DNA of 64,000 bases from Prolixibacteraceae bacterium (lineage in GTDB: Bacteria; Bacteroidota; Bacteroidia; Bacteroidales; Prolixibacteraceae), in NCBI GenBank assembly GCA_019459485.1, contig JAIBEZ010000098.1, positions 62,001-126,000 on the forward strand, in the 5' to 3' direction. The position numbers and the translations under genes are program-made. Below the pieces are notes generated by a model, which saw nothing but the letters and a program-made list of their open reading frames with translations, was not told the DNA's origin and searched no databases. The stretch's first letter is position 1; the number at the start of each line of letters is the position of its first letter. Below are positions 7,145 through 16,372 of this stretch, piece by piece.

Positions 7145-9076
7145 ATGACCAAAAATAACTGTTTACTTTTAATTTTTCCTAAAACAGGTGGATTTATTTT
7201 TATTTTCGCAATAATAGTTGTCTATTTATTAACAACTGTAAGCAAAACTGCATTTGGCGAGAATAATACCATTCTAAATCTTTCAGCAAAAATAGAAACC
7301 TTCTCCGGAAAAGATACCGTCATTTCCATTTTCAAAGAAGATTTCGAATCAGGGAATCTTTCAGGATGGAAACAAACAGACGATTGGGAGGTTTCGGCTT
7401 CAGAAAAAATCGCAGGAAATTTCTCACTTAAACATTTATCAAAACCCATAAGTGGCAATTCATCCCTATTTCACAATGTTTCTGCTGATCTGAATCTTGT
7501 GGATTTGGAATGGGCGTTTACATTCAAAAACGGGAAATGGGATCCATCTTCATCCAATCGGTTTTTGTTTTACCTGACTGCCGATACAATCGTGCCCGAC
7601 CTGATTAACGGTTATGCGGTGGGCGTAAATATTTCAGGAACAAGCGATTTGCTCAACCTCTGGCGCATCAGAAAAGGGAAAGCCGACAGTCTCATTGTTC
7701 AAACAGATATGGATTGGAATGGATCGAATTTGGCAACGATTAATGTAAAACGAACAACCCGGGGAAAATGGACTTTGAATTACCTGAAATCAGGAGAGAC
7801 AAATCTGAAATCATTTTCGGGAACTGATCGCAGCCAGTTTAGCTTTAAGAATATCGGAATCACGTTTAAATATACCGCTACCCGCTCCGGACAGTTGTGG
7901 ATCGATGATGTCTCGGTATCACAACTTGCTGCCGAGCTTTTCATACAGGAACTTGCGTTCATAAATCCACATTCTATTCTGCTAACTTTCAACAAGCCAA
8001 TAAACCCAGCTTCAGTTCGCTCCGGAAATTTCATTCTGACTGATGAAAACAACCGGAATATTTCAGTTACCCAAGCCAAAATAATGGCTGGCTCCGACAA
8101 TTCAATTGAATTGAGCTTTGGAAATGTCGACGGAATTGAACTTCGTTTATCAGTTTCGGGGATTTCAGATCTTTCAGGAAAGATCATAAGTCCAGAGATT
8201 CGAACTTTTTCCTATTCTTTTTCTCCGGAAGTTGGAACCATCCTCATCAACGAAATTCTGTTCAATCCTTTTTCCGGAGGAGTTGACTTTGTTGAGTTGG
8301 TCAATGTTTCAGAAGTTCCTGTGCCCATTCACCGTTTAAAACTTGCAAGTAGAAATGATACGCTGGCACTGAAACAAATCTATCCTGTCAGCACTGAAGA
8401 AAGGTATTTGTATCCGGGGCAATTCTTGGTGTGCACGAAAGATTCGGCCATCGTTGCAGCTCAGTATTTCACAAGCGATCCGGAAACTTTTTGCCTGATG
8501 AAAACCCTGCCCAGTTATTCGGATGATGCAGGGACGGTGGTTTTACTGAACGATTCGCTTGAAGTGATCGATGAATTCAGCTACTCAGCCAAAATGCATT
8601 CAACTTTTTTGGCGGATGAAAATGGCGTTTCGCTCGAACGCATTTCGCTGGAAAAGCCAACTTCTGATCGCAGCAACTGGGCATCAGCTGCATCATCGGT
8701 TGGGTTTGCCACGCCTGGATTACCGAATTCACAAATTGAAAGTGAAACTGAAATTCAGGATGAAATTACCCCCGAGCCCAAGGTGTTTTCGCCCAATGGC
8801 GATGGGCACAACGATGAACTTACAATTAAATACAGTTTCGGCAAACCCGGTTATATTGCCAATGTCAGGATTTTTGATGCGATTGGCCGGCAAGTGAAAT
8901 TCATTACAAAAAATGAATCGCTGGCACAGGCAGGAAGCTGGTTGTGGAATGGAGAAAGTGACTCCGGTCAAGAGCTCAATCTGGGAGTTTTCATCATTTT
9001 GGTTGAAGTTTTTGACGAGGATGGACAAGTAAAAAGATTCAAAAAGACTTGCACAATTGTTGATCGGCTGGAATAA
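7145..9076 (+). CDS. secreted lamin-tail-domain protein with SPNGDG C-terminal domain
   Basis: The 643-residue protein has an N-terminal hydrophobic segment (about 14-34) that should act as signal or anchor. A jelly-roll-like region (about 60-260) follows, starting FKEDFESGNLSGWKQ, then an Ig-like segment (about 268-360). A lamin-tail domain (about 363-515) starts GTILINEILFNP. The end (about 545-640) is a FlgD/CHU_C-like domain with FSPNGDGHND and the WNGESDSG turn typical of Bacteroidota secreted proteins. The role is not known; lamin-tail domains often accompany secreted nucleases or adhesins, but no catalytic domain is seen here. It is a lone gene, convergent with the four-helix-bundle gene at 9087. 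Confidence 0.8.
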   Translation: MTKNNCLLLIFPKTGGFIFIFAIIVVYLLTTVSKTAFGENNTILNLSAKIETFSGKDTVISIFKEDFESGNLSGWKQTDDWEVSASEKIAGNFSLKHLSKPISGNSSLFHNVSADLNLVDLEWAFTFKNGKWDPSSSNRFLFYLTADTIVPDLINGYAVGVNISGTSDLLNLWRIRKGKADSLIVQTDMDWNGSNLATINVKRTTRGKWTLNYLKSGETNLKSFSGTDRSQFSFKNIGITFKYTATRSGQLWIDDVSVSQLAAELFIQELAFINPHSILLTFNKPINPASVRSGNFILTDENNRNISVTQAKIMAGSDNSIELSFGNVDGIELRLSVSGISDLSGKIISPEIRTFSYSFSPEVGTILINEILFNPFSGGVDFVELVNVSEVPVPIHRLKLASRNDTLALKQIYPVSTEERYLYPGQFLVCTKDSAIVAAQYFTSDPETFCLMKTLPSYSDDAGTVVLLNDSLEVIDEFSYSAKMHSTFLADENGVSLERISLEKPTSDRSNWASAASSVGFATPGLPNSQIESETEIQDEITPEPKVFSPNGDGHNDELTIKYSFGKPGYIANVRIFDAIGRQVKFITKNESLAQAGSWLWNGESDSGQELNLGVFIILVEVFDEDGQVKRFKKTCTIVDRLE

Positions 9077-9086
9077 AAATTCAAGG

Positions 9087-9650
9087 TTACTTTCTTCTAT
9101 CAAGTCGCATTCGGGTCATTCGTTCCCGCATTCCGCCATTTTTCAGGAAATCTTCACTGAGCGATTGCAATTGTTTAAACAACATATAATCGTTCTGCTT
9201 GATCAGACAAATCGCCATGTTTGCAATCGTTTCCGGAGGACGGGTCTTCACCAGTTGCATATAAAAGGCAGAATCGTTGTGTTTTCTGCCAAGCTCACGC
9301 ATCTTCATGAGTTCCACCGAGCGATCCTCCCACTGACGGTGATTTCTGGTACGCAGATAGTCTTCATAATCAATCAGAAGTTCATGCATACTTGCTTTGG
9401 CAACATTCACCAGCTTTATCTCAGTCTCCTTCGATGTTGCCGAAGCCGCACTACCTTCTACAATATTTTGTTTGCCTGAACGGGCAGCCTGAACCATTTG
9501 GTCGACAGTGCGGTCCCCCCGCTGCAAATAATTTTTACAGAAATAATAGGTAATGTCGTATATTGCTTCGGCTTTCTGGTAGGTGTACAATTTTCGGTAA
9601 TTTCCGGTTCGCGGTAACAGTGGTTCCTGGTTTTGCTGGTTGTTCTTCAT
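9087..9650 (-). CDS. four-helix-bundle suffix-domain protein (S23/IVP-like family)
   Basis: The 187-residue protein contains the helical S23/intervening-sequence-protein signature: LYTYQKAEAIYDITYYFC, then MVQAARSGKQNIVEGSAA, then an EIKLVNVAKASMHELLIDYEDYL helix pair. The family was first met within 23S rRNA intervening sequences but is usually free-standing in Bacteroidota and has no firmly assigned role. The extra C-terminal 80 residues match the longer suffix-domain subgroup. The gene is single, convergent with the gene at 7145 (10-base gap), and has a long inverted repeat upstream at 9681. Confidence 0.82.
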   Translation of the reverse strand: MKNNQQNQEPLLPRTGNYRKLYTYQKAEAIYDITYYFCKNYLQRGDRTVDQMVQAARSGKQNIVEGSAASATSKETEIKLVNVAKASMHELLIDYEDYLRTRNHRQWEDRSVELMKMRELGRKHNDSAFYMQLVKTRPPETIANMAICLIKQNDYMLFKQLQSLSEDFLKNGGMRERMTRMRLDRRK

Positions 9651-9680
9651 TATTTCAGGTATTTGCTGTTTGTATTTTTT

Positions 9681-9725
9681 AAAGTCCTTAAGGTCCCTAA
9701 AGTCATTGAGGACCTTAAAGACTTT
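9681..9725. repeat. 16-bp stem inverted repeat between divergent genes
   Basis: AAAGTCCTTAAGGTCC (9681-9696) pairs with GGACCTTAAAGACTTT (9710-9725) with one mismatch, around a 13-base loop. It lies between divergent promoters rather than after a gene. It could be an operator, a REP-like repeat or a cruciform. Confidence 0.7.
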
Positions 9726-9833
9726 AGAAAGAATTACCCTAAGTTACAACTTTTACCAAAAGTACCATTGATAACCTGTAATAAAACATAACCACAACAT
9801 ACCAATACCAAAAAAATTAAAGATCAACCGCAA

Positions 9834-11309
9834 ATGAACCGCAACCTTTTTACTTTGGCCTGGCGCGAAACAGTTCGGTCGGCCTACTGGGGCAAAAGTC
9901 TGGCAACCAACATCGGACTGGGTTTTCTGGCCTTGTATTTTTCAGCCACTTTCCTTATTCTGGGTTTTGCCATTCCTGAAATTCTCACCAAAGATTTTCC
10001 CGATGTTGATCCGGTTAGCAAGTTCAACAGCATTTTGTTGGCCTATTTTGCCATCGATCTGATTATTCGTCAGTTGATGCAAAAGTTGCCGACGGTTAGT
10101 TTCAAACCTTTGTTGCTGCAGAACATTCGCCGCCGGAAGATTGCCAATTACCTGATGATTCGCTCTGTGTTCAATTTCTTCAATTTGCTGCCATTCTTTT
10201 TGTTGCTTCCGGTCACTTTTATGTTGGTTAGCGATGCACATTCAGGATTGGCAACAGCCGCTTGGTTTCTGGCAATATTTATCCTGATTTTCAGTAGCCA
10301 TTTTCTGGCTATTTACCTGAAATGGCGCTTCAACGAAGCTGAATACGGAATTTTTATTTTATTTGCAACGCTTGCCGGATTGTTTGCCGTCAATCATTAC
10401 GGAATCGTCGATCTTTCAGGCGGATTGGGCAAATTGCTCGATCTGATTCTAGTCAATCCTGCACTGGCAATCGTTTTCGTTTTGCTTCCGGTGCTGTTAT
10501 ATTTCCTGAACGTCCGGTTTCTGCTGAGCCGTATGTTCGTAAATCTGGTTTCAGGAAAGCAAAAGGCCGAGAAAGTGAGCGATTACTCCTGGCTAGACAA
10601 ACTGGGTGAAACAGGCCGTTTTATTGCCCTCGAACTACGACTGATCTGGCGAAATAAACGTCCACGCTCGGTTGCCATGATGACACTGATTATGCTGGCT
10701 TACGGCTTGCTGATTTACCGGACTGAACCAGGCAAACCAGCTCCTGAATTTATTTTCATCCTTGGCGGAATCGTCATTGTTGGCATGTTCTCCATTTCGT
10801 ACGGACAATTTTTCCCGGCCTGGCACAGCAATTATTTTTCGATGCTCATGTGTCAACGCCTGAAAATGAAACAGTTTCTGCAATCGTTTTACATGTTGGT
10901 AACGGTGGTTTCGGTGGCCTGCTATTTTCTCACGCTGCCTTACGCGTTTATGCATTCCAAAATCATATACACGCATTTGGCTATGCTGTTTTACAATCTG
11001 GGAATCAACATTCCGCTGCTCTTTTTCATTGGACTCTACAGCAAAAAACGATTGGATTTAAACCAGTCGTCGGTCATGAATTACCAGGGTGTGGGCGCAT
11101 CGCAATGGCTGGTTGGATTCCCGATGTTTCTAATTCCGATCGGCTTATTTTATTTGTTTAAACTGGCTTTTGGCGACGTTGGCGCTTATGCAGCGCTTGG
11201 AGTTTTGGGACTCATCGGCGTCCTGTTTCACTCCGTTGTTATCGACTTTTTCGCTAAAAAATACCTGAAACAAAAACATCAACTCATTAAAAACTACAAA
11301 AACTCCTGA
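9834..11309 (+). CDS. DUF5687 family membrane protein (ABC permease-like)
   Basis: The 491-residue protein has about ten to twelve hydrophobic helices across its whole length. The N-terminus NLFTLAWRETVRSAYWGK and the cytoplasmic stretch LGETGRFIALELRLIWRNKRPR (about 260) are typical of the DUF5687 family in Bacteroidota. Members are generally encoded next to an ABC ATPase, and that is the case here: the ATPase gene starts two bases after this stop. It is therefore probably the membrane half of an ABC-type exporter of unknown substrate. Confidence 0.85.
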   Translation: MNRNLFTLAWRETVRSAYWGKSLATNIGLGFLALYFSATFLILGFAIPEILTKDFPDVDPVSKFNSILLAYFAIDLIIRQLMQKLPTVSFKPLLLQNIRRRKIANYLMIRSVFNFFNLLPFFLLLPVTFMLVSDAHSGLATAAWFLAIFILIFSSHFLAIYLKWRFNEAEYGIFILFATLAGLFAVNHYGIVDLSGGLGKLLDLILVNPALAIVFVLLPVLLYFLNVRFLLSRMFVNLVSGKQKAEKVSDYSWLDKLGETGRFIALELRLIWRNKRPRSVAMMTLIMLAYGLLIYRTEPGKPAPEFIFILGGIVIVGMFSISYGQFFPAWHSNYFSMLMCQRLKMKQFLQSFYMLVTVVSVACYFLTLPYAFMHSKIIYTHLAMLFYNLGINIPLLFFIGLYSKKRLDLNQSSVMNYQGVGASQWLVGFPMFLIPIGLFYLFKLAFGDVGAYAALGVLGLIGVLFHSVVIDFFAKKYLKQKHQLIKNYKNS

Positions 11310-11311
11310 TC

Positions 11312-12028
11312 ATGATACAGATACAAAACCTCATCAAAGCATACAACAAAGAAATTGTCCTGAATATTCCTGAACTGACCATCAATCAAGGCGAAATCTT
11401 TGGGCTGGTGGGTAATAACGGCGCCGGGAAAACGACACTTTTTAATCTGATTCTCGACCTGATTACAGCCAGTAAAGGTGAAATAATCAGCAAAGGAATT
11501 CAGGTGCGCGAATCGGAAGACTGGAAAGATTTTACCGGCGCGTTTATCGACGAAACTTTCCTGATTGGCTACCTGACCGCCGAAGAATATTTTGGGTTTA
11601 TCGCAGGTTTGCGCAAGCTGACCAAAGCCGAAACGACCACCTTTTTGGAAAGATTTACCGACTTTTTCAACGGTGAAATTACAGGCAAAAAGAAATTCAT
11701 CCGCGACTTTTCGAAAGGAAACCAAAAGAAAGTAGGGATTGTAGCAGCTTTGATGGGCAAACCCGAAATTGTGGTTCTGGACGAGCCGTTTGCCAATCTC
11801 GACCCCAGTTCGCAATACAAACTTCGGAAACTGATCAAGGATTTTGCAGCCGAAATCGGCACCACCTTCCTGATTTCCGACCATACCCTCGACAACATTG
11901 CCGACGTTTCCACCCGACTGATTATCCTTGAAAAGGGCAAAATTGTTCGCGATGTTCCAAAAACAGAAACCACTTTGCAGGAGATTGAAGCGTTTTTTAA
12001 GCCAGTGGTAGAAGCGGATGTGTTTTAG
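11312..12028 (+). CDS. ABC transporter ATP-binding protein
   Basis: The 238-residue ATPase carries Walker A GNNGAGKTT (about residues 34-42), the variant signature FSKGNQKKVGI, Walker B VVLDEP and the switch motif SDHT. It is coupled to the DUF5687 permease gene upstream (two-base gap), so the two should form one exporter. The substrate is not apparent. The sequence FSKGNQKK replaces the more usual LSGGQ, a known feature of this export subgroup. Confidence 0.93.
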   Translation: MIQIQNLIKAYNKEIVLNIPELTINQGEIFGLVGNNGAGKTTLFNLILDLITASKGEIISKGIQVRESEDWKDFTGAFIDETFLIGYLTAEEYFGFIAGLRKLTKAETTTFLERFTDFFNGEITGKKKFIRDFSKGNQKKVGIVAALMGKPEIVVLDEPFANLDPSSQYKLRKLIKDFAAEIGTTFLISDHTLDNIADVSTRLIILEKGKIVRDVPKTETTLQEIEAFFKPVVEADVF

Positions 12029-12102
12029 ATGTTGGATACAGTTTAAAACAAATCTTGTTTATCATCATAAATACTCATGATAAAACCGTTAAAAATTTAC
12101 CA

Positions 12103-12798
12103 ATGCTTAATTATTTTGGAAAACGAGTTGAAATATTGCTGTTAATTGGAATCGTATTTACAATTCTTAGTCCTTGGATTTTTACAAGGTCCTTAGGTTT
12201 TATCAATTTCCATGATACTGGAGATATAGGTTCAACAATTGGAGGAATAACTGCTCCTATAACAAGCCTAATTGGAGCATTGTTAATTTATTATGCTTTA
12301 GTTGCTCAAAGACAAGCCAATAAAATTCAAAGTGAAAATAATTCTATTCAAACATTACTGACATTAATTCTTGATTTAGAAAATAAGTGTAGTAACCTTA
12401 TCTTTATTGATGAAAATCTTAATCAACGGAAAGGTATTGCAGCTTTCAATTCAATGAGTAGTATTCTTTATTATGATGAAATAAGACCATATATGGGAGA
12501 AAAAACAGATAGATACAAGAATGATTTGATGGTCGTAATAAATTTCGGTAATTATTTTAGTGTTATTTCAAATGCAGCCTTAATTTATGATTTTATTGTT
12601 TTATCTGAAATTGATAAAACAAATAAACATATTTTGAAAAGGAGGTTTGTACAGATATACACAGTATACTTGAATAAATCTCTTCGTAGATTGGATGAAT
12701 ATTATACTGAAGATAAGCAGAATGACAAAATTAAATACGACAAGTATTTAGAGGAAATAATAATGTTTAGAGATAAAATGATTTCCGAATTCCAATGA
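12103..12798 (+). CDS. membrane protein resembling putative phage abortive-infection (PutAbiC) family
   Basis: The 231-residue protein has two N-terminal hydrophobic helices (about 11-30 and 47-70). The second is preceded by DTGDIGSTIGGITAPITSL and followed by YYALVAQRQANKIQSEN, then a long helical region. The pattern of a G-rich loop, a second helix and then a polar coiled tail matches what I recall of the PutAbiC family; that assignment is by eye. An upstream in-frame TTG at 12055 exists, but the ATG at 12103 begins at the first helix and is preferred. The gene is markedly AT-rich and sits between an ABC transporter and a GC-richer lipoprotein gene, which suggests acquisition. Its TGA overlaps the next ATG. 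Confidence 0.55.
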   Translation: MLNYFGKRVEILLLIGIVFTILSPWIFTRSLGFINFHDTGDIGSTIGGITAPITSLIGALLIYYALVAQRQANKIQSENNSIQTLLTLILDLENKCSNLIFIDENLNQRKGIAAFNSMSSILYYDEIRPYMGEKTDRYKNDLMVVINFGNYFSVISNAALIYDFIVLSEIDKTNKHILKRRFVQIYTVYLNKSLRRLDEYYTEDKQNDKIKYDKYLEEIIMFRDKMISEFQ

Positions 12799-13433
12799 GC
12801 TACAAACTAAAACAATCCATCTTTCTCCTCTCCCTCGCCGGGCTCTTTGCCTGCACCCAACCCGCACCCAAAATTCAATTGCAATCGGGCGATATCCTGT
12901 TTCGGGGGGCGACTTCAGGAAAGATTTCGGAAGCCATTGACAAAGTAACCCAAACAGCTGAAGCAACCCATTTTTCGCATGTGGGGATTGTCGAAGTATC
13001 GAATAGTGGGATAGTGGTGTTACATGCCAGTCCGGATGGAGGAACCTGCGTGGTTTCGCTCGAAGATTTTTTGCACCCCGAAGGCGATTCGGTAATGGTG
13101 GTTGCCTACCGGCTAAAAGAGGAATGGAAAAAAACGATTCCGGCAGCATTAACCAAAGCCAAACAACTGCTGGGCAAACCTTATAATTTCAGCTACATAT
13201 TGTCGGATACTGCGCACTATTGTTCGGAGTTTGTTTATCTCGCCTTTGCTGCCGACTCGGTTTTTATACTGGAACCGATGACTTTCAAAGATCCGGCAAC
13301 AGGAAACTTTCCTTCTGCGTGGGAGGAATATTATCAGAAAATGGGACTTGAAATTCCCGAAGGATTGCCGGGCTGCAACCCCAATGGACTGGCTGCTTCT
13401 GACAAATTGGAACGGCTGGGGAAAATAGAATAA
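12795..13433 (+). CDS. YiiX/YebB-like permuted NlpC/P60 hydrolase, lipoprotein
   Basis: The 212-residue protein has a lipoprotein signal (hydrophobic LLSLAGLFAC, cysteine at 20). The mature part is the YiiX-type circularly permuted papain-like domain: LQSGDILFRGA, the histidine motif ATHFSHVGIVE and the catalytic cysteine in HYCSEFVYLAF (about 141). Members act on amide bonds of peptidoglycan or lipids; the substrate here is unknown. The start codon overlaps the stop of the AT-rich upstream gene (ATGA), although base composition differs sharply between the two. Confidence 0.85.
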   Translation: MSYKLKQSIFLLSLAGLFACTQPAPKIQLQSGDILFRGATSGKISEAIDKVTQTAEATHFSHVGIVEVSNSGIVVLHASPDGGTCVVSLEDFLHPEGDSVMVVAYRLKEEWKKTIPAALTKAKQLLGKPYNFSYILSDTAHYCSEFVYLAFAADSVFILEPMTFKDPATGNFPSAWEEYYQKMGLEIPEGLPGCNPNGLAASDKLERLGKIE

Positions 13434-13466
13434 AGGGCTAAAGCCCAATTGTGGTGATCATTTCCA

Positions 13467-13560
13467 TCCGTCTCATAAATGAGACGGCAAAGGATATTTC
13501 CCTCATTCAACAATTACGCATAGTCGAAGCACTATTCTTTGCCGTCTGCTTTAGCGTTCG
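13467..13560. repeat. dispersed repeat, copy A
   Basis: Begins with the palindrome CCGTCTCATaaATGAGACGG (13468-13487), then GGCAAAGGATATT, CTCATT, AGCACTAT and TCTTTGCCGTC, followed by GCTTTAGCG. The same ordered blocks occur at 59966-60085. GGCAAAGGATA and TATTCTTTGCC are inverted with respect to each other. Confidence 0.65.
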
Positions 13561-13670
13561 ACTGAGCTCACGCCGAAGTCTGACGTGTATTGTTTTGCCG
13601 TCTGTTCAGTTCACAGTACGGAGCCAATTTTTTGGAACTCTGAATAGTTTTTCCGGCATTCCGAAGAACA

Positions 13671-13748
13671 TTTACACCACTTAGAAGCAGTTTTCCACGC
13701 CGGAAAATTGCTTCTAAGTGGTGTAAAACTGCTTCTGTGTGGTGAAAA
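13671..13748. repeat. 26-bp stem hairpin plus third copy
   Basis: The left arm (13671-13696) and right arm (13702-13727) pair 25 of 26 bases around ACGCC. The arm core GCTTCTAAGTGGTG is then repeated once more as GCTTCTGTGTGGTG at 13731-13744. There is no T run on either side, so a simple terminator is less likely than a mobile repeat. Confidence 0.8.
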
Positions 13749-13854
13749 ATATCATCTAACCGCCGCGCGATTTCTACTGAGACGCGCAATAAAGCTTCGA
13801 TGCGTTGCTAAAGAAATTCTTTCTGCCGACGAGAGGATTCAGGAGTATGAATGA

Positions 13855-15087
13855 TTATTTCTGTTCGGTTTCTGATAAAATAGCCACGGAATTATTTCCC
13901 TTCCGCGCATTGTGCCTCGCAGAGAAATACAATGCTACCGCTGCCGTGCAGAAATAGAATCCCATCTGCAAAAGCATCAGGAAATACTCGTGTTTAATGG
14001 CCTCTATTCCAACACCCATGCTTCGGATCCGCAAATAGGCCGGCATCATAATGGTTGATGGAAACAGATGCGCCAGGTTGTAAACGACCGGCGGAATGGA
14101 CGATGCCGGCCACGAAATTCCGCTCAGGAAAACCACGATGGGCGATAGAAAAACCATGAACATGATGGACGATTCGCGCCGCTTAAACAAAACCGACAGT
14201 GTAATTCCCATAAAAATAACCGATAGCAGAAATGGCAAAGTCAGCATCAGAACAGAAAGATAACTGCCGCGGTCGGGGTAGTTGAACCACGAATGAATCC
14301 AGACCATCGTAATCACACAATTGACCGCGTAAACCGTGAGGTACGACAAGGTTTTCCCGAACAAAATCGGCAAAACTCCGCCTTTTTTGAGCGCGGCAGG
14401 AACCATAAAACTATCCCGGTTTTTCTCTTTGGCGGTTCCGCCCAGCATCCCGATTCCGATTAGCAACGTTTGTTGCAGAATAATAATGATAATCCCGGGC
14501 ATTACGAACGAACCGTATCCGGAGGATGGATTGAACCAGAAATGCATATCGGTTACCAGAGGATCGCGCATTTCCTCAGCCTGATCGTATGTTTTACCTT
14601 CCATCATCAGCTTTTTGATCTCAATTCCGGCGGAAAATGTCCCGACTGTTTTCACCGATCCGGCGATCAGTTGGCGATAAATCAGGAAATAACTTCCGTC
14701 GGCAAACACCGATACATTGGTTTGTTTCCCGTTCAGGATATCCTTTTCAAAATGCTGCGGAATCACCACAATTCCGCCGGAATTACCTTCGAAAAAATCA
14801 TTCTTCGCCTCATCCAGACTAACTGCCACACGGCTGATTTCAATCTGTTCGGCGCTATTGATCATGCGGATAAGTTGTCGGCTGGTAGTGGTCCTGTCGA
14901 GATCGACAATTGTAGTTTTAAGTTCGCGAACAACCTCATTTTTATAGGCAATGGAATAAGCCAGCGGATAAATCATCAGGGCGCCAATTAAAATAAGGAT
15001 AGCTCCGCTGTCTTTGCGAATGTTCCTCATTTCTGTCCGGTAGAACTGCCCGGTCATTTCGATGCCTTTATATATTTTTTTGAACAT
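13855..15087 (-). CDS. ABC-2 type exporter permease (YhhJ/YbhR-like)
   Basis: The 410-residue protein has the ABC2_membrane_3 layout. One N-terminal helix (about 29-46, ILIGALMIYPLAYSIA) is followed by a large extracytoplasmic domain (about 50-200) that includes VVREL.TTIVDLDRT, then five to six helices in the C-terminal half. The start was placed at the ATG at 15087, because the upstream in-frame ATG at 15141 adds an uncharacteristic tail from repeat-like sequence. It is last in a minus-strand operon with TolC, HlyD and another permease. The two permeases are paralogous and probably form a heterodimer. No ATPase gene is present in the operon. Confidence 0.88.
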   Translation of the reverse strand: MFKKIYKGIEMTGQFYRTEMRNIRKDSGAILILIGALMIYPLAYSIAYKNEVVRELKTTIVDLDRTTTSRQLIRMINSAEQIEISRVAVSLDEAKNDFFEGNSGGIVVIPQHFEKDILNGKQTNVSVFADGSYFLIYRQLIAGSVKTVGTFSAGIEIKKLMMEGKTYDQAEEMRDPLVTDMHFWFNPSSGYGSFVMPGIIIIILQQTLLIGIGMLGGTAKEKNRDSFMVPAALKKGGVLPILFGKTLSYLTVYAVNCVITMVWIHSWFNYPDRGSYLSVLMLTLPFLLSVIFMGITLSVLFKRRESSIMFMVFLSPIVVFLSGISWPASSIPPVVYNLAHLFPSTIMMPAYLRIRSMGVGIEAIKHEYFLMLLQMGFYFCTAAVALYFSARHNARKGNNSVAILSETEQK

Positions 15088-15169
15088 GGTATTTTTGAAA
15101 TTGGTTGTTATTAAGCGATGTCGCCCTTTCAGCGTTTTCAACTTGAAACTTTGAACCTGAAACTTGGAA

Positions 15170-16372
15170 CTATATTTTTCCCCAGTATTTTTCCTCTTTC
15201 AGCAAACGTTTCAACCGAGGCAGAAAAATGACAGCCAGCAAAATAAATGGCAGAAAGCAGGCCAGTGGAATCAACGCGCGAACAATGGCTTCGCCCCTCA
15301 TGGCTTGCGAAATGAATATTTTGATCCAGTAAGTGAAAGGGAAAATGTATGAAAATATACTGGCAGCCAACGGCATTGAAAATTGAGGAAATGTCAATCC
15401 TGAAAAAGTGAGCGCCATCATCGAATAGGCGCTGGCCAGCGAAAGACCCAAACGTAGATTTGCCGTTGCCGAAACCAGGAAAACAGAAAACATCTGGTAG
15501 GTCATAATCAGGTAAAGTTCCGAAATCAGCAGGAACGCAAAACTTCCCTGAAGCGGCGTTCCGATTTGCACGAAAAGGATCACATTCATCACCATTGCAT
15601 TGATGAACAGCAGGATGGTATATGGCAACAGCTTTCCGGCCAGCGCCACGATCAGGCTTCCACCGGCATGTTCGAGCCATTCGGGGCCAGTGCCTTCCTT
15701 TACTTCAATACCCACCGCAAACACGCTCGCCAGTAACGTGAAAAGGACAATCATCAGCGGCAAAAGAGCGGTCAGGAGAAAATAAGAATAGTTGCCAAAA
15801 GGGTTAAAAAGAACATGTTGCTGTAATTTAACCGGCTGAATTTTGTCCATTGCCTGGTTTTCAGACAACCCGTTTTTCATGGCCACCTGCAATTTTATTC
15901 CTCCTGAAAGTGTTGCCAGCGATTTATAAATCCCTTTCTGGAGAAAACCGCCCTTCAGAATATTCGAATTGTTTACAAATACCTGCACCGTTTCGTTTCC
16001 GCCTTTCAGAATGTGTTTTTCTGTTCCGTCAGGGATAATAACAACAGCATCCAGCTTGCCCTCTTTCATTTCCTGATAGGCTTCGCGTTGGTTCGGATAA
16101 TGTTTGATTACTTCAGCTTCAGGAGTCGCACCAATCCACATCCCGATTTTGCGCGACAAGTTGGTGTTGTCCAGATCGACAATTCCAACGGGAAGGTTTC
16201 GCGGTACGCCATCCGAAAAAACAGACAGCAGAATGATGAACGAAATCAGGGGGCCGATCAGGGTAGTGAAAAGGTAAATTGTAGAACCGGTCATCCTGTC
16301 GATTTCACGAAAGAAAACCCTGAAAAAAGGATTTGTCCTGAAGAATGGCGATGTCTGTTTGATATCTTTCAT
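15170..16372 (-). CDS. ABC-2 type exporter permease (paralogue)
   Basis: The 400-residue protein has the same architecture as its neighbour: a first helix at about 32-52, an extracytoplasmic domain carrying PVGIVDLDNTNLSRKI, and helices from about 215 to the end. The paired permeases lie 82 bases apart. They follow an HlyD-type adaptor and a TolC-type outer-membrane factor, which is the arrangement of tripartite efflux pumps of the YbhGFSR kind. The substrate is not evident. Confidence 0.88.
   Translation of the reverse strand: MKDIKQTSPFFRTNPFFRVFFREIDRMTGSTIYLFTTLIGPLISFIILLSVFSDGVPRNLPVGIVDLDNTNLSRKIGMWIGATPEAEVIKHYPNQREAYQEMKEGKLDAVVIIPDGTEKHILKGGNETVQVFVNNSNILKGGFLQKGIYKSLATLSGGIKLQVAMKNGLSENQAMDKIQPVKLQQHVLFNPFGNYSYFLLTALLPLMIVLFTLLASVFAVGIEVKEGTGPEWLEHAGGSLIVALAGKLLPYTILLFINAMVMNVILFVQIGTPLQGSFAFLLISELYLIMTYQMFSVFLVSATANLRLGLSLASAYSMMALTFSGLTFPQFSMPLAASIFSYIFPFTYWIKIFISQAMRGEAIVRALIPLACFLPFILLAVIFLPRLKRLLKEEKYWGKI

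Larger units (their letters stand above)
13434..13854. other. repeat-rich gene-free gap
   Basis: Between converging genes, 421 bases hold GGGCTAAAGCCC at 13436-13447, a dispersed repeat and a long hairpin (listed separately). A 73-codon minus-strand frame at 13568-13789 is built from the hairpin sequence and is rejected as a gene. Confidence 0.6.

Noticed and set aside
13568-13789. 73-codon minus-strand frame
   Set aside because: Composed mostly of the 26-bp hairpin and its repeats.
15138-15680. 180-codon frame overlapping the first permease gene
   Set aside because: It is an out-of-frame shadow of the permease with unlike composition.
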